From Nitrogeniibacter mangrovi (lineage in GTDB: Bacteria; Pseudomonadota; Gammaproteobacteria; Burkholderiales; Rhodocyclaceae), in contig NZ_CP048836.1 in NCBI RefSeq assembly GCF_010983895.1, forward strand, positions 62,001-126,000: a DNA stretch of 64,000 bases, in the 5' to 3' direction. The position numbers were made by a program, and so were the translations under genes. Of this stretch, positions 25,568-34,500 are shown one piece after another. The notes below the pieces were generated by a model that saw nothing but the letters and a program-made list of their open reading frames with translations, was not told the DNA's origin and searched no databases. Every line of letters starts with the position of its first letter. Position 1 is the first letter of the stretch.

Positions 25568-28500
25568 ATGAACCGCAATCGATATCGTCTGGTGATGAGC
25601 CGCCGGCTGGGTGTCCGGATTCCCGTGGCGGAGCATGTGTCCTCGTGCCCGAAAGGCGCCGCGCCCCTGGCCGTCGCCGTGGCCCTGGCGGCGCTCGCCG
25701 GCAACGCCCTGGCCGGCGCCAACCTGCCCACCCCGGCGGCGGCCTTCGTGCGCCCCGGCTCGCCCGGCACCGCCAATCTGCCCAACATCGTCGGGCAGAC
25801 CATGACGATCCGGCAGACCTCGCAGGCGCCGGTCGTGATGCAGTGGCAGAACTTCGACATCGGCCGTGGCTACACGGTGCGCTTCGACCAGCCCAGCGCC
25901 CAGTCGCGGGCGATCAACGTGGTGCTGCCCGGCGGCCCCAGGAGCGACATCTACGGCAACCTGCAGGCCAACGGCCAGGTGTACCTGTTCAACCAGGCCG
26001 GCATCCTGTTCGGCCCGGGTGCGCGGGTGGACGTGAGCGGCCTGGTGGCCTCGACGCTCAAGCTCAACGACAAGCTGATCGACCAGTCGCTCTCGTCGCT
26101 GTCCGCCTACGACGCGTCGTCCAGCCAGTATGTGTGGTCGGAGGCCGCCCTGTCGCGCGATGGCACGGCCGGGGACATCCGCATCGAACGGGGCGCCCAC
26201 ATCGTCGCGGCGAAGAACGGCCGGGTCCTGATCGCGGCGCCGAACGTGAGCAACGCCGGCGAGATCTCCACGCCGGAGGGCCAGACCATTCTCGCCGCCG
26301 GTGAAAAGCTCTATCTGGCCGATTCGGTCGACAGCCGCCTGCGCGGCGTGCTGGTCGAGGTCAGCGGCGGCGGCAATGCGCACAACGAGGCCACCGGCGA
26401 GCTGCTCGCCGAGCGCGGCAACATCACCCTCGCGGGGCTCAACGTGGCCCAGCGCGGCGCGGCGCGGGCGACCACCTCGGTCACCCTGAACGGTTCCATC
26501 TACCTGAAGGCGCGCGACAACGTGGTCGGCAACGCCGGTGAGCGCACCAGCTATTTCACCGGCGGGGCGGTCGTGCTCGGCGAGCAGAGCACGACCGAGG
26601 TGGTGCCGGAGACCGCCAATACCGACGACGTCCTGCGTGACGATGCGCCCTTCAATCCGTCCGAGGTGGAGATCAGCGGCAAGACCATCGATCTGGAGCG
26701 CGACGCGCGCATCAGCGCCACCGCGGGCAAGGTCACCCTGACCACCCTGGGTGGGCGTCCGGTGGGCGACAGCAATGACTTCAGCCCGGACCCGGATTCG
26801 GCGATCCGCATCGCCGATGGCGCCAGGATCGACGTGTCCGGCCTGCGCAATGTGGCGGTCGCCGCCGATCGCGACGTGGTCGAGATCGAACTGCGCGGCG
26901 ACGAGCTGAAGGACTCGCCACTGCAGCGCGACACCGCCGCGGGCCGGCCGCTCTATGGCGAAAAGATCTACATGGATGTGGTCAAGGGCAGCCAGGTGGC
27001 CGACGGCGATACGCCGCTGGCCGATGTGTCCGGCTACCGCGCCGGCATCGAACGCGACGTGGCGGAGCTGTCCACCGCGGGCGGCGACATCGTGCTCCAG
27101 TCCGAGGGCACGGTTTCGGTGGATGCGGGGGCGACCCTGGACGTGTCCGGCGGCAGCGTCGTCTATCGGGCGCAGATGGACGGAACGAAGCGCCTGGTCC
27201 CCAAGACCCTGCTGCAGACCGTGGCCGGCACCTGGGTGGCGGCCGAATCGGCCTCGGCCAAGCTGCGCTACACCGGCCGGACCCGCACCCTCCTGCAACA
27301 GGTTCCGGACCGTCTGGTCGGCAACGACGCCGGTCGCGTGGTCGTGACCGGCCGGCAGGTGCGCCTCGACGGCGCCCTGAAGGCGGAGACCGTCAATGGC
27401 TATGAACAGCGCACCGGCGCGGCGCAATCGGCTCGCTGGTACGACTGGTCGTACACCCCCGGTGACGCCGGCGCGGTGCAGGCCTTCGTCACGCAGATGG
27501 ACAACCTGCTGCTGGAGCGCGAGCGCAACCGGGTGCTGGTCGAACAGTATCTGGGCAACGCGCAGCGCAAGCCCTACATGACCCAGACCGGTCGGCGCAC
27601 GTGGACCGGCGCGACCCGGGCCCAGGGCGGGGTGCTGGAGCTGCGCTCGAACCTGGCGGATGCCGCCACCAGTCCGTCGGTGGGCAACATCGTCCTCACC
27701 GATGCGCCGCCCGCGGCCGCCGCGCGTGACGCCGACACCCTGTATCTGCGGGCTTCGTGGCTGGGGGGCGGCGGCTTCAACCAGTTCCTGCTCAACACCG
27801 CCGGCCAGTTCACCGTTCCGGCCGGCGTGAGGCTCGTGGGAGAGGCGGGGGCACGCCTGACGGTCAATGCCCGCCAGGTCGACGTCGAAGGCGCGCAGGC
27901 CGGACACGCCGGCGCCCGGATCCGCCTGCCCGGCGGCGAGATCGCGCTGACAACGACCGACACCTCGGGGGCCGCGATTTCCGCGCCGGAAGGCCATGGC
28001 ATCGCCGTGGGCGCCGGTGCCACCCTGTCCACGGCCGGGCTGTGGACCAACGATCTGAGCGCACCGCCCACCGCCCTCGATCCGGCCGCATCGGCGGTCG
28101 ATGGCGGTCGCGTCACCCTGGCCTCCAACGCGAACCTGACGGTGGAGGGCGCCATCGACGTGTCCGCGGGGGCGTGGCAGGGGGTGAACGGCGCCATCGC
28201 TTATGGCGACGGCGGCGCCATCGCGCTGTCCACCGGGCGTTTCGGCGACGGCGTGCGTCCCGAGCGCGTGCTCTCCCTGGGCGAGGACGCCATCTTGTCG
28301 GGCTACGCCACGGCCAGCACCGACGGCTTCGACAGTGGCCATGGCGGCCGTCTGACGATCGATGCCTCCTCGCTGTTCATCACCCGTCTGCATGACGCGC
28401 GCGATCCGCTGGCGCCGACGCCCGCGCGTACGCTGGTGCTCTCCGAGGATGTGCTGCGCCGCGGCGGCTTCGCCGATGTCGCGCTCACCGGCAAGACCGA

Positions 28501-31500
28501 CGTGACCGTCGAGGACGGTGCGCACCTGCCGCTGGTGGCGCAGGTGAGACGCCTCGGCACCGCGCAGCGGGCCGCGGCGAGTGGTGGCTCCCCGCAATCG
28601 TTCACGCTGGGCGCCGATACGGCGGGCGTCGGCGGCGCGACCTCGCTCTCGCTCACCTCCGCCGAGGAGGGCGTCGGGGCCATCCGCGTCGGTACCGGCG
28701 CGCACATCGCCACCGTGGCGGGCGGGCGCATCGCCCTGGACGCCGCCGCGTCGATCGCGGTGGACGGCGCGCTCGTCGCCCACGGCGGCCGCATCGATCT
28801 GTCGACCGCGCTGGCGAGTCCCACGCTGACCGATCGGCAGTTCCTCGATCCGACCAACAAGATCCACATCGGCCAGCACGGCCGGCTCGATGTCTCCGGG
28901 ATGGCCCGGGCGACCCCGGGCACGCAATGGCACGAAGGGGCGGTGCTCGACGGCGGCGCCATCCAGGTGGACGCCGGGCGCGGTTACGTGGTGGTCCAGT
29001 CCGGTGCCGAGCTGAACGCCGACGGCGCCACCGGTGTGTTCGACGTGGTCTCGCCCTTCGGCGTGGTGGCGCGCGACCGGACGCTCGCCAGCGCCGGGGG
29101 CGAGATCGCCCTGTCGGCGCGCGAGGGTCTGCTCGTGGACGGCCTGCTCAGTGCCCGGGCCGGCGCGGGCGGGGTGGCTGGCGGCGCCCTGTCGCTGGCG
29201 CTGACCGCGCAGGGGCAGTGGGTCGGTGTCGCCGGCGAAGCCTTCGGTGGCGATCCCAACCCGCAGCGCCGGCTGGTGCTCACCACCGGCGGTTCGGCCG
29301 GTGCCGATGCCATCGCCGCCAACGCGATCGTGCCCAGCGCGCAGCATCTGGGCACGGCGCGGGTGGCTGTGGACACGATTGCCGCGGGCGGTTTCCAGGA
29401 TGTGCGCCTGGCCAGCTCCGACCGCATCACCGTCGACGGCGACACCGCGCTGACGGTGCCGGGCCGTCTGCGGATCGAAACGCCCAACCTGGTGGGCGAC
29501 GGCGCGTCGGCGCTGGCCCTGCGCGCCGCGTCGGTCGAACTCACCCAGCATGACGACACCGCCCAGCGCAAGACGCCGCTGGCCCCGACGGCGGCCACCG
29601 GCACCGGCAGCCTGTCGGTCGAGGCGGGCCAGATCGACGTGCGCGGGCAGGTGGCCGTGAGCGGCTTCGCCCAGGTCGGCCTGGCCAGCGCCGACGAGCT
29701 GCGCTTCTCCGGGCAGGACAATGGCGCCGGCGCCCTCGGGCGGCTGGTCACCAACGGCGATCTGTCCCTGTCGGCGGCGGTGATCTATCCCACCTCGGGG
29801 GCGGAGGTGTCCGTCGAGGTGCGCAACAACCCGACCGGGCGCATCACCCTGGCCGCCGTGGGTGCCGACCACATCGTCTATTCCGCGCTCGGCTCGTTGA
29901 GCCTGATCGCGCCGCAGATCGAGCACGGCGGCCGCCTGCGCGCGCCCTTCGGCGCACTGACTCTGGCGGCCGGCACGCTCACCGACACCGGCACCGCCCT
30001 GGGAGGCTCCGCCTACACCATGGCCGCCAACGGCCGGGTGACGCTGCGCGACGGCAGCGTCACCTCGATCAGCGCCGACGGCGCCACCATCCCTTATGGC
30101 CAGACCCAGGTCGCGGGCCGCGACTGGGTGTTCGACACCGGCGCCTCGCTCGACGCCCTGACGGCGGCGCCGGATGCCCGGGTGGCCCTCACCGGCGACA
30201 CGGTGGCGGTGGACGACGGCGCCCTGGTGGACCTGTCCGGCGGCGGCGACCTGCAGGCCTGGGAGTTCATCGCCGGGCGCGGCGGGTCGACCGACATCCT
30301 GGCCAACGAGGCCAGCGACACCTACGCGTTGCTGCCGCTGCTCGGCGCCGGCAGCGCGCCCTACGCGGCCGATGCCTGGGCCGGCAGCGCGCTGAAAAGC
30401 GGGCAGGTGGTGCGCATTCTCGACGGCGCGGCCGGGCTGGCGCCGGGCGTCTACGCCTTGCTGCCGGGCCGCTATGGCCTGATGGCGGGCGCCTACACCA
30501 TCCGCGTGCGCAGCGACATGGCCGACCTGCCGCATGGGGCCGACTTCGTCGGTACCGACGGCATCCCGGTGGTGGCCGCCCGCTTCGGCGAACGGGTGAT
30601 CGGCGGCGCGGTGTTCGACAACCGCACCGTGGGCGTCGAGGTGCTCACGGGGCGCGATGTGCGCCTGCGCTCGGAATACCTGGAAACCTACGCCAGCCGC
30701 GCCTTCGACCAGGGGGGGTCGGTGAACGACGCCGGCCGCCTGGCGGTGCGCGCTGGTGCGGCCATGGACCTGAGCGGCATCGTGCGCGCGAACCGCAGCG
30801 CCGGGGCCCGCGGCGCGCAGATCGACCTGACCGCCGACCGCCTCGCCGTGCTCGCCGATCCGCTCACCGCCCAGGCCGGCGAAGTGGTGCTGAGCACCGG
30901 CATGCTCGCCGGGCTGGACGCCGAGAGCCTGCTGCTGGGGGCCACCCGCGAGCGCCTGGCGGACGATGCCGGGACGACCGTATGGGCGCTGTCGAGCGAC
31001 GCCGCCAGCGGCGGCGCGAGCCAGGTGCGGGTCGACACCGCCGGCGGCGACCCGCTGCAGGCACCGGAGATCATCCTCGCCGCCCGCGATCGCGTCGCGA
31101 TCGCCGCCGACTCCCGCATCGAGGCGACCGCCGGGGCCGACGAGACGGCGCAGCAATTCCGCCTCGGCGGCGACGGCGCCTTGCTGCGCCTGTCCTCGGG
31201 CGGAGCGGGTGAGGTGCGGCGCAGCGGCACCGTCGGTGCCAGCGGCGATCTGGCCCTGGGCCGCAACGCGGTGCTGGCCGGGCGCAGCCTCACTCTCGAC
31301 GCCACCGGCAGCGTCGCCCTGGCCGGGGCCGATGCCGGGCACAGGCAGTTCGACCTGAGCGGCGCGGAGGGCGCGGTGGCACTGGCCGCCAGCCGCCTCG
31401 CCTTCGGCCAGGTGCCGGCCGGCACCGGCGGCCTGGTGCTCGACGACGCGGCGCTGGCCGAGTTCGAGGGTGCCGGCGCGCTGTCGCTGCGCAGCTATTC

Positions 31501-34500
31501 GACCGTGGATCTGTACGGCAACGCGTCCATCGGGTCGGCCACCCTCGATGCGCTCATGATCGACGCGGCGGGCATCGTCTCCCATGACGGCGCCGGCCTC
31601 ACCCAGACCATCACCGCCGGCACGGTCACCCTCTCCAACCGCGACGGCGCCACCGGCGCCACGGCCGCCGCGCAGCCGGGCAGCACCCTGCGCATCGCCG
31701 CCGACCGGCTGGTGCTCGGCGAGACCGGTGCGACGGACTTCACCATCAGCGGCGCCGAGCGCAGCGAATGGGCCGCCGCCTCCGAAGTGGTCGGCAGCGG
31801 CACCGGGCAGGTCCATGTGGGCGGCGATCTGGCCATCGAGACCGGCCGCGTCGCCGTGGCCACCGGGGCGGACTACGCCGTGAATGCCGACGGCGCGCTC
31901 GACGTGGCGGCCACCCCGCTCGCCGCGCCCGTCGCGCCGGCCGGCCTGGGCGGGCGGCTGGCCATGAGCGCCACGCAGATCGCCGTGGGCGGGCGCATCG
32001 AGGCCACCGCCGGCCGGGTGGTGCTGAGCGCCCGCGACGGCGACGTGGTCATCGACAGCGGCGACACCGCGAAGCCGGCCGTCGTCTCCGCGGCGGGCAC
32101 CGACGTCGCACTCGGCCCCGAGCAGGTGGCGCTGCCGGCGGGCGAGGTGGCGCTAGAATCGCGGCAGGGCGACGTGCGCGTCGGCCCCGCGGGGGTGCTC
32201 GACGTGTCGGCGCCGGGCGGCGCCGATGCGGGGGCCGTCACCATTGCGGCCACCAACGGCACGTTCGCGCTCGACGGCCAGCTCAAGGCCACCATCGACA
32301 CTGCCGACGGCGCCGCGCCCCAGGGCGGGCAGCTCGATGTCGACGTGGCGCATCTGGACACACCGAACGGCAACCTGGCCGCGATCGCGCAACGCAGCGC
32401 CGAATTCACCCGCCTGGTGCAGCTGCGGGTGCGCGCCGGCGACCTGCGCCTGGACGCGGGCGATCGCATCGCCGCGCAGGACATCGGCCTGTTCGCCGAC
32501 GACGGCCACATCACCCTGCAGGGCGAGCTGGACGCCTCGGGCGACAAGGGCGGCACGATCCGCGCCTATGCCAACGCCGGCGCCCGCAGCGGCAGCGGCG
32601 TGCTGAGCGTCGATGGCGCCCGCCTGCTGGCCCGTGGCGAGGGCGACGGCGGCGAGGGGCAGGGCACCGCCGGCGAAGGCGGTCGCATCGAACTGGGCGT
32701 GTCCGCCCGCGACGGCAGCACCGAGACCCCCCGCCTGAGTCTCGTCGCCGGCACCCTGGACGTCTCCAGCCAGCACGCCGAGGGCGGCCGCGTGGTGCTG
32801 TCCGCCCCCCGGGGCGCGGACGGCGTGAGCGTGGCCATGGACCCGATCGACACCCACGTCGTCGATCTTGTCGGCGCGCGGGACGTGGTGGTGCAGGGCT
32901 ATGTGCGTGAATCGGCCAGCAACATCGTGACCCAGGGGAACAACAGCGCCACCACGCTCAATCTGGGCGGCGTGTTCGATCTGGCCGCCGATGCGGTGAG
33001 CGGCGCCCACCTGTTCGGCCCCAGCGCGACCGGTGGCCGCGAGGCGGTGCTGGCCTTCGGCCGCGACCTGCTCGGCGCGGTGGCCGGGGACGACTTCGAG
33101 CAGCTCGCCCGCGCCGATGGCGGCGCCTGGCTGGGCATGCTGCTCGGTGACAAGGTGCGCGACGCGGCCGGCGACGATGCGCTGTACGCGCAGGCGAGCG
33201 CGGCCATCGATGCTGCCTTCCGCGCCACCCGCGGCGGCACCGGCAACCCGGAGCGCAGTGTCGCCGCGGTGCTGGCCGCCGGGCTGGGCGTGCTCGACGT
33301 GCCGGCGCCGGTGGTGGCGGCGGTCGAGGCCGACCTGACCGCGTCGCTCGCCGGCGGCGCCAGCAGCGCCGCCGCGCTCGGCTCGGCGCGCAAGCTGCTG
33401 GCGGCCCATGGGTACGACAGCACCAGCGCGGCCGGGGCCTTCCTCAACGGCACGGCCGCAGACCTGATCGACACCCCGCGCGATGCCGCCCGCGCGGCGC
33501 TGGCCGCGGGCGCGGCGACGACCCCCCAGGCGGCGCTGGAAGCCGCCGTGGCGAGCTTCGCCACCGATCGCGGCGTGAGCGCGAGCCAGGCGGCTTCGCT
33601 GGCGAGCCAGACCTGGGCCCTGGGCAACGCTGCCAGCGGACGCTACCGGGTGTTTGCCGGGACGCACCGCTTCCTCGGCCATGCGGACGCCATGATCGCC
33701 TCGCTCGGGCTGGCCGGACTGGATCCGGTCTCGGCCAACGCCGAGGTGCAGATCGTCAGCGACGGCAATCTCACCGTGTCCCAGGCGGTCGATTTCGGCA
33801 ACGTCGCCATCACGCCCAACGCGTTTCTCGATATCGGCACCGGGGTGCTACCGGTGTGGCAATCCGGCGCGCATGCCGGCACCCTGACGCTCAAGGCGGC
33901 GGGCACGCTGGCGATCAATGCCAGCGTGCGCGATGGCAAGACCCGGCGCTTCTCGACCCTGAGCGGCTTCCTGGGCGGCATGCAGGCCGACGGCAAGAGC
34001 GAGTACGCGGCCGACGGGACCGGTTCGTGGGCCATCAACCTGGTCGCCGGCGCCGATGCGGCCGCCGCCGACCCGCTGGGCGTGATCGCCGGCGGCAGCG
34101 GGGACATCGTCATCGCCAACAACGCGGTGGTGCGCACCGGCACGGCCGACATCCAGCTGGCGGCGGCCAAGGACATCACGCTGGCCGGGGCGGGGGCGTC
34201 GATCCAGACGATCGGCACCGTGGCCGACCTGGCGTTCCGCAATGCCGTGCGCCTGGCGCGGACCGCCAGCCTGATGGGACATGGGGGCGGCGACATTCGC
34301 GTGGACGCCGGCGGCAGCCTCACCGGTGCGGGCGGCGCGGTCGCGTCGGTGTCCGACTGGCTGGCGCGTCGCGGCAGCGTCGATGCCGATGGCACGATCG
34401 AACGGGTCGGCGGCACCGCGTCCAACCCGGCCTGGTACCTGCAGCCGGCTAGCTTCGGCCAGGGGATCGCCACCCTCGGGGGCGGCGATCTGGCGGTGAC

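Noticed and set aside
23873-31816. A 2,647-codon open frame antisense to the TpsB/TpsA genes
   Set aside because: It is the stop-poor complement of GC-rich, strongly biased sense codons; the sense frames have clear TPS motifs, while the antisense protein is His/Gly/Ala-rich without any recognisable domain.
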